The notes under the pieces: model-generated
What the model saw: the letters and a program-made list of their open reading frames with translations, nothing else
Databases searched by the model: none
What the model was told of the DNA's origin: nothing
In this document: one piece after another, positions 37,762 through 49,356 of the stretch
Layout of the letters: each line of letters opens with the position of its first letter
Numbering within the stretch: the first letter of the stretch is position 1
Program-made: the position numbers and the translations under genes
Source of the DNA: Albula goreensis
Lineage: Eukaryota; Chordata; Actinopteri; Albuliformes; Albulidae
DNA length: 64,000 nucleotides
NCBI GenBank assembly: GCA_022829145.1
Contig: CM040743.1
Coordinates: 24,464,646 to 24,528,645 of the forward strand
Direction of reading: 5' to 3'

Positions 37762-37765
<4 letters not shown>

Positions 37766-37810
<45 letters not shown>
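37766..37810. repeat. (CA)n(TA)n microsatellite
   Basis: AC repeats at 37767-37791 switch directly to AT repeats ending at 37810. Confidence 0.95.
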
Positions 37811-39702
37811 CTAAACTTTTGCATTCTTTTGGACAGAGCACTGTTACAATATGCCTGGTTCTTGTTCTGTCAAAATATTTCACACACACAGAGGGGTCCG
37901 GGCATAATTCAGACTGAATTATTTAAAATCTTCATGCTTAGTTTGGTCTCTCACCCTGCCTTCTGAAAATGTGGATGGCTAAATAAAATAATTAATCATT
38001 ATTGTTGCCTAATTTATGACCATTCCAAGGGTCTGGCATGTATTCACATTTCTTTTGCATGTTCTAATTTGTATCTGGAAGACTCTGGCATGTGTAATTG
38101 TATTACATATGTGGGCAGTTCTATAACTGACAAGGACCTGGCAGGCCAGAGGAGGTCGCTAGAGTGAGAAGACAGATCACTTCAACCAACTTACCAACTA
38201 CTTATCCCTGAAAGCCAGAGGTTATTTTTTTCCTTTTTCAATGTGGACCTCCAGCCTTAGTTGGCAATTGCACAGCTGGGACATAAAATGAATATGTACC
38301 ATTTCTGCGTGCACCCCACTGAAAGACCCATACTCACAAAAACTAGCATGAGATTAGCATGAAGATAGTATGAGAAAAGGTATTTTGTATTTCTAAAATG
38401 CATACTGGTAACTTAAGTGCTCATCTTTCAAATTATAGGAATAGGAAAGTTACCATAATATATTTTAGAGTTAAACAGAGTTAACGAACAGTCTCATTAA
38501 CGGTTTGTGAGTTATTTCATTTTAGTCACAAAATGTCCCTAAGATGTAAACACAAAGAAATCAATTGTTCAGCTAGTGTCAAATAGTTGAATGGTCCTAA
38601 ATCAGAGGGAATTTCATCGATGCCTGCCATCATTCCATGCTTGCCTTCTCTCCAACAAATACAGCAAACCTTAAAATTGACACTGACCAAATTAAAGGAC
38701 TCTAGTTCTAAATATACATATACAGCTAGCAAACAGATCCATCTACAAATCAAAGGCCCCAGAAAGTATATTGTATAAAGAAGAAAATGCACTTAAAACT
38801 AACTTGTCAACTTGTTAGCTTAGCTACACTTGCCAATATGTAACGTCATGAGGGCAGACATACTGGTGCAGGAATTAACTGCAAGTTCAAGACCGGCTTG
38901 CTAAGAAAAGAGGGACTCACAGTAAAGCCCTAGTTTCTAAAGCTCTCGTACAAAATTCCGTTTTTCACTCTGAGATTAAGCAAGAATTTTCACACCTGAG
39001 ATTGCTACAGATAATCAGGTTGGTGGAACTGCAGACTCCCTGGCTTCAAAGTTAAGATTGACTGGGGTGTTATTTTTGAGAATATTTTTACAGCCTTCAA
39101 ATGTTATATTCAGCTAAGTTTATAAATGGAAATTGTACAAAGGTCTGTCTTACTACTTTAAAATTCATGTTTCTCACAACAAAAAAGAATGATTGGTACT
39201 GGATGTGTTGGGTGCTGTCATACACAAGTCCCGAGATGGCTGTTTTACAATCTCTATTTATTATAATACATTTTGCTTGAACTGAGTGACAGCAAAATTG
39301 CCAGAAGAGTACACTGCAGGCACAGTAAGAATGATCAAGCCTAAGAAAAAAGTAAGCATGACAACCAATTTTCTATGAGGCATTATGCAAACAAGACACA
39401 CTGTAGCAGTCAAATCATTTTCTAGGTTTTTTTTCAGTGGAAATCAATTTATTTGCAGTAATGAGAAGATACATATATTTTTATATAAAAATGAACATTA
39501 GGACTACTCAAACAGCAGAGATATTCACATTTTTTCATTGTATGTCTACAATAAACTTAAACTTATTATAAAAGGCACTTAGTTCAAAGCCTCCATTCAA
39601 ACCTGCAGATCAGTCACTTGTCAATACATGGAGGATCATTCCAAATAGCCTCAACAATTCTGTTAAACCACTGCTAAATTTTATGACAGCTGGGATGAAA
39701 AG

Positions 39703-39760
39703 CCAATCAGATCCTGATGGATGAAACAACCAATCAGATCCTGATGAATGAAAAGCCAAT
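39703..39760 (+). repeat. Three-copy 26-27 bp repeat, each with a perfect CCAAT box
   Basis: CCAATCAGATCCTGATGRATGAAA repeats at 39703, 39730 and 39756 (CCAAT starts), with periods 27 and 26. The flanks AGCCAATCAG and ACCAATCAG fit the NF-Y consensus RRCCAATSR closely. Copies differ by only one or two bases. Confidence 0.85.
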
Positions 39761-40945
39761 CAGATCCTGATGGATGACTTTGTTGGCAGGCAAAAATAGG
39801 AATGGGTGAGATTATTCAGTCTGCGACCCTAAAGAGTATGTAGTATTATGGGTAGTGTGGCGTGACCAGGAGTAAGCGGTCTCTTACCAACAAGCTCTCT
39901 CTGTTCTCAGCTATAAAACTGAGGAACGAAGAGGACACACTCAAAACCTCAAGTGACACAGAGCCACTTCCTGAGGAAAAAGTCACATGGCCGCGCAAAG
40001 TCAGAGCTTTTTAATTAACAAAGTCGCCCTGAATGAGTCACCTCACGTTTGAGTATTTCACGACTAGAGTTGAAGTGCTGTAAATCCCCAGACTGCCCGG
40101 CTCCCCCCTGCTCCCTCTCACCACCTCCCTCCCCACCTCCCACCTCCTCTCCCCCTTTATCAGAGTTCCTTCATCTGGTCTTTGAGGGAGAGAAAGGTTA
40201 CAGCTGGAGGACCACAAAGCCCCAACTACCGATTTACCCAGCAGGAGGTCTCTTACCCTGTACTACTGTGCACACAAATCCGAGCCCCGATTACAAAGAC
40301 AAGTACAGTAAAGAAAGCTGACAAATATATTGAAATTCCACACAAATCAATCAACAAGGGAAATCATGGAACAAAAGACAAAATATCAGTACCAACATAT
40401 ATGAGACAGAGAGAACAGGGAGGAAAAGGCAGACAGGATCTTCTACCTCCTCAGAGGTCAGATTCAACAATCCATTCAAGACAGTGGTTGGTGAACTTCC
40501 CCTGAAGTGCTGTGGCGAAGCTCCAGTTCCCTGGTTTCAAGAAAGGTTTGGACATCTGCCCGAAATCCCGTAACATTCTCCCAGAGTTATATAACTCCGC
40601 ATAAAGAGGTCACTTTTGCTTCTTATTTATGCACACAAAAGCTGTCATACAGGAAATGAGCCTATGAAAAAATAGCAAAAGCCAATTAAATAAAACAATG
40701 TGCACAACAACTTTAAACTTTTGTACTTTATTTTTACAACATTTTGAAAATATTAAGTTTGGTCACGATGACAGGCCTATTTTATATAACGGGAGTAGTG
40801 GCAATACCCTCCATTTGCCGGAACCACAGCCCTGCAGGGAGAGGCCGAAATCCACAAGGCAGTCTTACAAAACTGTGTAAACAAACAACAGCAACAACGC
40901 AAAAAATGCTTCAATATGAGCCAGATAATCCTTTTAATGAGGCCG

Positions 40946-40950
<5 letters not shown>

Positions 40951-40976
<26 letters not shown>
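40951..40976 (+). repeat. (TG)13 microsatellite
   Basis: Uninterrupted TG repeat. Confidence 0.95.
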
Positions 40977-41318
40977 AGTGCACAAAACGCGATGTGCTCA
41001 ACTCTAAGGCATGCTCATCCCTGGAAGTGAACTGCTGAGCATACTTTCTTGGATTTTTCATTCATGTTTTTGTGCCAAAATCTGTCTGCCATGACAGGCC
41101 ATGTGCATTCAAACACAAAAGAGGTTTCTCTTAGGAACCTAGTTGGCTCACTCGTATTGTGAATTAGTATAACTTTCTCCATGCGCTGTTGACAAAGCAG
41201 ACAGTTACGGTCAGTTTTTATGGTCCTTTTTTCCTGAATTTTTTTACTGTAATGTTTTATTTTCATCTCTGTTTATTTTTCAAACTTTCTCCACCACCAA
41301 ATACCATTATAATACATA

Positions 41319-42432
41319 CGAATGAACCACAACATTACGGCCACCTGCCTAATAAGCTGTTGGTCCTTTGTGTGCCGCCAAAACAGCTCCAGCCCGCTAA
41401 GGCATGGGCTCTACAAGACCTCTGAAGGTGCCCTGTGGTATCTGGCACCAAGACGTTAGCAGCAGATCCTTTAAGTCCTGTAAGTTGTGAGGTTGAGCCG
41501 GCGCAGATCGGACTTGTCGCTTCAGCACATCCCACAGATGCTTGCTCAGATTGAGATCTGGGGAATTTGGAAGCCAGGGCAACACCTTGAACTCTTCGTC
41601 ATGTTCCTCAAACCATTCCCAAACAATGTGTGCAGTGTGGCAGGGCGCATTATCCTGCTGAAAGAGGCCACTGCCATCGGAAAATACTATTGGCATGAAG
41701 GCGTGTAACTAGACTGCAATGATGTCTAGGTAGGTGGCATGCGTCAAATTGACATCCACATATATGCCCATACCCAGGGCTTCCCAGCAGAACATTGCCC
41801 AGAGCATCACACTCCATGCACCGGCTTGACTTCTTCCCACAGTTCATCCTGGTGCCATCACTTCCCCAGGTAAACGGTGCACACGCACCCAGCTGTCCAC
41901 GTGATGTACAAGAAAACAGGACTCATCAGACCAGGCAACCTTCTTCCATTGCTCCAAGACAGCAAGGTGCGGTGCACTGTGTTGTGACACATTCCTCCCA
42001 TAACCATCATTAAAATTTTTTGCGACTTGTGCCACAGTAGCCCTTTTGCCTGTTTCAGACCAGATTGGATAGCCTTCATTGCCCTTGCACATCGGGGAGC
42101 CTTGGGTGCCCAACACCCAACTGGCAGTCCGTGGCCCCTCCTCCACCACTGTTGGGAGGTATGCACTACGGCTGACCATAAGTACCACATAAGCCTTGCC
42201 ATTTCAGAGATGCTCCAACCCAGTCATCTGGCAATAACGATTTGGCCTTTATCAAAGTAGATCATGTCTTTATGACTGCTTATTTCTCCAACATTCTACA
42301 CTTTGACTACGAGAACCATCTATTTGCTTACCGTCTAATATATCCCAGACCTTGACATGGGCTGTCCTCATGAGCTCAAACAAAACTGTTTGCGTCAACT
42401 GTGAGTGGTCATACTGTTTTGACTCATCAGTG
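41319..42432 (-). mobile_element. Tc1/mariner DNA transposon, inactive copy
   Basis: The element is 1,114 bp with inverted ends. The left begins CGAATGAACCACAACATTACG; inverted, the right reads CACTGATGAGTCAAAACAG. Both are flanked by TA (41317-41318 and 42433-42434), the Tc1 target. The minus strand encodes a decayed transposase. WKKVAWSDESCFL (first catalytic Asp) and QQDNAPCHTAHIVWEWFEEH (second Asp) remain, as does the DLKDLLLTSWCQIP C-terminal region. The third acidic residue, normally Glu in NPIEHLW, is Lys here (NLSKHLW). An in-frame stop lies at 41709-41711 (TAG on the minus strand), and the N-terminal DNA-binding part is split between frames. The copy cannot make active transposase. 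Confidence 0.92.
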
Positions 42433-45124
42433 TATGTCAGAACTATGATGTCACAACTGTCCACAACATCCAACAAAAAATTGAAGTGAAAATCTAACAA
42501 ATGTCATAAAATAAAACTACAACTATTATTGGATAGTGAGTTTTCAATTACAAACTTAAGGGCCTGCACCCAATCACCCAAATTTAAGGGGATAGGATAT
42601 TGTATTTTAGAATGAACAGCACACATTCCAAAGGATGCGATTTTTTTGTCTGATCAAAGCAATACTAAAAAGAGACTTAAGCTGAAATATGAAGTCTGTT
42701 TTGACTGAACTGTACATGAGCTTGAGGGGTTGAGTTACTCAGATCCCAAACAAAGGATGTTATTTTGTGGGCACACCCAAAGTATTTGCACATCTGATCA
42801 TTTCACTCTTTGCAGGTGATCAACTAAGGGTAATTATGTAAATGACTACAGCTACAAACAGCAATATTTAAATTAAGGATTTTGCATGTTTGAATGATCT
42901 CCTTACTTTGTAAGACTAAAAGGACTACTGTTACCCTGAACTGGCTCATGGTTTGTCTTACAAACTACATTGCCTGTCATGACTGCCAAGACAGAGAAGT
43001 TTTTAAGGACTGAAATGATCACAACGATTGTGAACACTACTTGTGCTGTTCGTGAAAAAATACAAGATGATGAATTAATTTATATTTAATAAGGTTTTTG
43101 GATTGTTATTCACTATTTGTTATAAGTACTGCCTGTCTGATTCACATAAAAGTTACTGTTGTATTCTTTAACACAATTAGATGATTCTGTTCATTGTGTA
43201 TGTGTTTATAAACTTTGTTTATGTGCATTTTTGTGTTGAATGCACCAGCTAATTGGCTCATATTATGATGTAATGATTCAGAATGTACCATCTCAGATAT
43301 TCCAAACATCCATCTGTACATGCTAACAATAAGAAAAAGAACTGACACATCAGTGTCAAAGGGTTAAGAACCAGGGTCAGCGCAAATGTAAAATGGTTTC
43401 ACAAGATTAGACAATATGTACATATAATTTGCCTTTGATTGTTACTACATCTCCTTGCCACAATGACAGCTGTCATCTTACTGCTTGCCTGTCTGTGTAT
43501 GCCTGTTTCCCATTCACATGCAGTTGCACTAAAATTCACATTCAATTACCTTTCCCAAATCTGATTTTTGGTTTAGTAAATCGTACTGCACATATTAAAG
43601 TAATCCATTTACATGAGTTTCTTCCACTGTTTCACAAACTGACATAGAGAAACCCGATTTTGCATATCCAAGCTAACCCGCAAATATGAAAAATCCATGT
43701 ATCGTTCAATTTTAACACAGTCCTCTTTGCACCTAGATGCTTGATCAGTATCAATGTTTTCTTTCATTTGGTAATAGTTTTACTGTGATTTTATACTTGC
43801 ACACCTTCAAACCTTTGTTGGACCCCTAAGTGCACTTGACAAGTTCACACCCAAGGTTTTCAGGAAATGGGGGCCATTTTGTAGCCTTTGCTTTGTTCTT
43901 ACCAGTTACTTCCCAGTAAGCAAATGATTAGTCAGTCAGAAAAATGTAGATCTAGTTTTAATTACTGGTGAATCATGTGCAGTGTCATGTCTTTCAAACA
44001 ACAGGCACATACTTCCTCCTTTTATTGGTTCAAGCAAGGTCCGTACTCATCTTGAATTATGTTAGTTGCTTCTTAGGAAAACAAGTTCATAAGATCTGAT
44101 CCATTCAGTTATATTTGAAAATGGAGGAAATAAAGAATTTGAGTATGCTGTCATAAGCTATGGTTTAGTGTCTGAATGATACCACATATACATCATGATA
44201 CAGTAGCGAACCTATGTGTCACAGCCAAAATGTCCCGGAATAAACTAAATTAAACATGAGTGTGATTAATTTGATGAATATTTAAATGTATTAAATTAAA
44301 TAAGAGTAAATTTATTTAAAAATGAGATGATAGCAAAAATCAACAGCATTTTAAACTTCCACACGCAATGCATGTGCTGTTCATTGTGACAGAAATTATT
44401 CAAATTTCAGACAAACAAACAAAATGGTCAGTCCAATATGATTATAGTTAGGCAACATGCATTCTGTACATTTTTATTTGTTTAACATTCTGTATAAAAC
44501 TGCAACATGTGAGGTTGCTTTTTTTTTTCCCAACCAGAAAATACTTTGTTATGCAGGCAAATTTAACAAGGGTCTTCCTCAATTCCATGCAAATCTGAAC
44601 TTGCATAATGACCTAATATATTCCACTTTAATCACACAATTTCCTTTTTTCTCTTTTATTCCAGATCTCCTGGGAACTGAACATAAACACAGGCACACAC
44701 ACGCACACACACATACGGACAATGCAACAGCACAAGATGCATAATAATGTTCATTATTGAAATTTGTTGGTATGCAGAGAATGCCTCGACTGTTGAATGC
44801 CTGAACTCAATGACATTGAGAGCCTGAGGGTAAAATTAGCATGGCCCTTCACTTAACAATGCTTACACATGTGGGACATGCGAACTCGCACGGGGACTGT
44901 TTACATCCCCACATTGACAGAACCCTAAGCAGCAAACAGGATTTTTTGGTACATAAAAAATTACACAGTCTACAACATTCTCCAATTTCCCTCCTATTGT
45001 AATAGTGTGATATATGAACGAACCCCCAGGGCAAATGCCTTGTACTTATGCTCCAGTTTGTCTTGGGAATGCCAGATATTCTTGCTGTCAGAACAGTTCG
45101 TATCCCTGTGAAAAGTTACCACAG

Positions 45125-45151
45125 CTGGCTTACCACAGCACTGTAAGCCAG
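45125..45151. repeat. 9-bp inverted repeat (stem-loop)
   Basis: CTGGCTTAC (45125-45133) and GTAAGCCAG (45143-45151) are exact reverse complements around a 9-nt loop. No T-run follows. Confidence 0.9.
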
Positions 45152-46204
45152 GAATAAAGCAATATAAATGATTATCGGTTCCTGATTGGGTCTATTTTTT
45201 CCAAGTTATGCATAAGGAGTCACATTCATTGTTATTCTGATCTAATTTACATTCTCCGACTAACAGATGCTGTTTCCGAAGTTGGTCCTACTCATGCAAG
45301 TGCATGAAAATGCCAATGAATATTCATTAACGATACATTCATTTGCAAGCTCTAGCTCTTAATTTTAATCACTACCTAAGAAATGGCTAGAGTCGGAAAT
45401 ACTGCAAAGGCCACATGACTATGAGCGCAGAGAAGCTTTTCGGTTAAGAAAGCAGAGCTTTTCAAATGAAAACGTGAAAAGCACAGTATCTTGAGTGAAT
45501 AGAACATCTTTGGCATTCACGGTACTGGACCCAACAAAACCCTGTGATTAACAACCTGTCAACGTTCACTCAAGTCCCGTGGCACACATATGCACATTCA
45601 CTGCAATTACGCTTCAGCCCTGATACTTTACATTTGTTTGATCTGTGGCATTTGACTGAAAAATGAGTTAAGCTGAGTCGATGCTTGACAGCAGAAACAG
45701 GTTTCTCACTGGATCTAAGTTTTCTGAGAAAATGGAGAGGCTTTCTTAACTACCCCCACCCCCACTGTTTCCCACTGTCAAGTTCCCCACCCCCACCGTC
45801 AAGCAGGCCAGCACAGCTGACTGCACAGAGGTTATAAACAAAGGAAGACTTTTGACACCTTTTCACAACCCTTGTACCCTTCTGTGGATTGACTAATGTA
45901 GATTTGAAAAGCCCGCTAACCGACCTTTGCTTGGTTATTGAGCGCATGCAGTTGCATTGCCGTGGAGTTGGAAGGTAAGATACATCACACTTAGACCAAA
46001 GTTTCATCAACACAGCGCATCAATAAAAGTTTGCTGGGGGAAATCGATAAGTGTGCAAGTAACTTACTGTAAATAACAATGGCTTCAATTTGTAGTCTCC
46101 TGCTTCAGGACTTCAAGCAGAGAATGTAACACACTGAGTTGTCATTTCAACCCAGAACAAAAACATTTAAAATAAGTAAAATGCTGCGATGTGCATATGC
46201 GCCG

Positions 46205-46224
46205 CACACACACACACACACACA
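46205..46224 (+). repeat. (CA)10 microsatellite
   Basis: Uninterrupted CA repeat about 600 bp into intron 1. Confidence 0.95.
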
Positions 46225-46816
46225 AAAGAAGATCACAGGTGGACTGTAGGGTTTAACATAAAAAACAGTCCTCTCAATTTTTTAACATCTATGTAAATGT
46301 CACCACATATATGAAGAAGAGCACTGTATTCACTCGCACTTATGAAAACTTCATTCATAATAGTACATGGAAAGACGCAAAGAGAGAGAGGTTCAGTAGC
46401 AATGGAAAATATCCCTCTAGGAAGAACAAGGTAAGGGAGATCCCTTAACATTTAGTGAGAGAACATCTGTGTAACTTGGTGTTCATTTAATTGTACATTG
46501 TTTTTTTTAGATTATATTGTACTTTCTGTTCTCATGTTTTTATTTTCTAATATTTTGCCATTTTGTCAATAAGCACCTCTACAAAGTCATATGTGAAAGA
46601 GTAATTAAACGATAAAAATGGATTTGATTTCCTGATTTACTCCAAAAACTATGGGCCAATATTTTCTGTACATCAATGCTGGTGTCTATTCTTATCTTAC
46701 AAAATAATCACTAAAAAACTACTGTTGATATTTGGCTATCTAAAAACAATAAACGTAGGCCTAAATGTACACAAAATGATGTGATAAGCAAAAAGACTTA
46801 AAAGGCCTTTAATTAC

Positions 46817-46867
46817 CTGGTAATTTGGGTGGTGAAGAAAATAATCCGGACATCCGGCTAAAGCCAT
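46817..46867 (-). CDS. grb10: grb10 coding exon 1 (start codon, residues 1-17)
   Basis: The minus strand encodes MALAGCPDYFLHHPNYQ and then a GTAATT donor in phase 0. Mammalian GRB10, as I remember it, starts MALAGCPDSFLHHPYYQ and has an exon junction at the same place, so 15 of 17 residues agree. The ATG has A at -3 and G at +4, a good initiation context. GRB10 is a cytoplasmic adaptor that binds activated insulin and IGF1 receptors through its C-terminal BPS and SH2 regions and dampens their signalling; this exon holds only the extreme N-terminus. The next exon lies 12,958 bp downstream. Assignment to GRB10 rather than GRB7 or GRB14 rests on this N-terminus, which those paralogues do not share. 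I cannot tell which teleost grb10 duplicate this is. Confidence 0.93.
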
Positions 46868-46933
46868 TTTATCCCTTTTTAAACTCTCTCTCTTTCGGGT
46901 ATCACATTCACTTTTGATTGGTGTAACAAGAAC
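46868..46933 (-). other. grb10: grb10 5' UTR part of first coding exon
   Basis: Read on the minus strand, a strong acceptor (pyrimidine-rich GTTCTCTTCACAG) ends at 46934, so the exon should begin at 46933. The 66 nt before the start codon hold no in-frame stop, so the frame stays open to the acceptor. The presence of an acceptor means at least one non-coding exon, or a more distal N-terminus, lies further upstream; I could not find it. The acceptor is seen in sequence; the exon status is inferred from it and from the coding part that follows. Confidence 0.7.
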
Positions 46934-47687
46934 CTGTGAAGAGAACGAATCAACACGTTAACTGAAAAATGATTGTGAAACACATGACTAATTTCAATGC
47001 TTCCGGGAGGAGGAGGGATTCTATTGAGGCTGATGGCTAGTGTTAGCAGAAATAGCCAAAGGAGAAGGAGAGGAGAAGAAAGGATTCATGTTACTTTGCT
47101 CCACACAGAAAAATTATCTTATTGGTCAAAACACAATATGGTACACCAGAGCACAGGGTATACCAAATTAAGTTCGTGAAGCCTCACTTTCCTTCTAGAT
47201 TCCGATAATTACACAGGTTAGTAAAAAGATGCACAAACAGGCTGCACATCTGAGGTCCAGACAAGCATGTCAGACTAATCTTGGCCTCCGCTGAACATGA
47301 CGGTACACAGTTAGACATCATTTTCACACTCATACCAGAGGCTTTCACTCCTATAAATCACCGTGTCCAGGGACAAGCAGGAATTCTGGGAGTGCTGGAA
47401 CTGATCAGACAGCCAAAATCCCAGGAAAGAGGATACAGTCTTCACTATATATCACACGGTCTACCTGCGTACTGGCAAATAACATTAATATGGTGTTGTA
47501 TCCTCCTGGCAGATGCGTGGGGAGGGGTTTCGCTGGGTCCCCCTGAGTATGGATGTTTTTTTATTTTTTGAAAATTTTTTCCCCCCATTGACTTGCTATA
47601 AATTTGTTGATTTACTTTTGCTCCATTTCCTCTTGCTATGATTTGTGCTTTGTTACTTTTATGCTTGTTGCTTCTGTGGGTAGGACT

Positions 47688-47789
<102 letters not shown>

Positions 47790-49260
47790 ATAGTGCACAG
47801 TGGAGGGGAAGCTACTATAAGTGAACCTCCACCCCACCCCCACCCCTACCAAAAAAAAGGGATTCACTCCTGCCTGGGTTTTGAATCCTCTAACTATGTG
47901 TATTAAGCTGAGTATTAAGTTTTCAATGGAAATTGAGCCAGAAATTGCATGGCAAAACTAACAAATTCAATAATGTTAATTAAGCTAGCCCAAAGAACCC
48001 CAGAGAAGTCATTCATTTCAGTGCTTCTTCAGCTGAGAAGCATAGGTATTAAACTACTCCAGTGGGGCACAAATGCTTCCACTTAATGCACATGAAAAAT
48101 GTACTGTACAAAACACAGAGCATAAGTTAATGTCTCAATAATACAGATCCCCACAAAATGAGAAATGTCTGCCCACACTCCACAGATGGTTCATTTCAAG
48201 AGTTATTGATACTGTAAGACAAGTTGTCAAAAAACGACTTCGTAAATCATTTCTTGGTGGCTTAAAATAGCCGGCTACTCTAGGTTTTCTTAGAGTATCG
48301 TCTTATCTTGAGATGAGATCAAGTTCGAGAACACTGCCATGAGCTATGGTTTCAGAGCTGGAACACTTAGATCCAGTACACTTGAACCAAAAGCGCTGTA
48401 CTGCTGGGTAGCTGGCTAGAGTAAAATAACCATGGTTTAGGCACCATGATCCTACCGACTGCGAGCACTTCAGCCAGCAAATTTAGCTGGCAGCACATCA
48501 TTTGTCAGCTATCCTACTGGTGCACTGTAGCAAAAAATAACCAGAAGCTGGCTGGACATCTTTGGGTTTGTTAAAGTCAAGGACATGGTGTTCTGTTCAA
48601 TCAGGGGGAAGACAGAAGCTGACTGCAATTTGAAAGAAACCGCAAAGATTAAAGGATTTCGGATTTTAGAGAGTATTCCAGATTTATTGTAGGATCCAGA
48701 CAGAGGAGTTGATGCGTAGCACAGTGTGACAATGTGAATCTTGCAGCCTTTACTTAGATGTCTGTGTGTTCCATTTCAAGTAAAAAGGCCCGATAAAAGT
48801 TAATGATGTCTTGGAAAAAAAACACAGGGAGGAGGGAGGGGTGGAATCTTAGAGGGGATGGATCTAAAAATGGTAAGTGGTAATGTCTGAGGTATAGACT
48901 AACTAGTAACCCACTTCAACAGGTGACAAATTGTAAAATTTGACCTATATGGGCAGAGAGGAAATGGACGTTGTGAAATTTACCTTGCACTGCCCTGTTG
49001 TCCAGTGCTTTGCAAGGCAATACTGAGAACTGAGCTCTGAAAAAAATGGCAATAATCTACTTCTATGTTGTAAAACAATGTTTTATGAAGCATAGCATTT
49101 TTAATTTAGACATAAAGCAAGGATTGTATGAGTAGAATGCTCAACCTTCAAACTGGGAGTGCTAATAATGATCCAGTCATGAAATTTGCCAAAACAATAC
49201 GCCTTCCTTTTGGATCAGTAAGCAAACTGAAAGAACTCACTTGTAATGAGCCCTCTGTGA

Positions 49261-49281
49261 GTGTGTGTGTGTGTGTGTGTG

Positions 49282-49355
<74 letters not shown>
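49261..49355 (+). repeat. Long (GT)n microsatellite with one interruption
   Basis: A 95-bp GT array broken once by GTTG at about 49281-49284, 1.5 kb from the previous TG array and in the same orientation. Confidence 0.95.

Positions 49356-49356
<1 letters not shown>

Larger units (their letters stand above)
33859..46816 (-). other. grb10: grb10 intron 1 (12,958 bp)
   Basis: It runs from the GTAATT donor of exon 1 to the TTGGCAG acceptor of exon 2. It contains a Tc1 element, the CCAAT repeat and CA/TG repeats. Stretches such as 34700-37700 and 42450-46200 show no recognisable gene or element. Confidence 0.9.
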
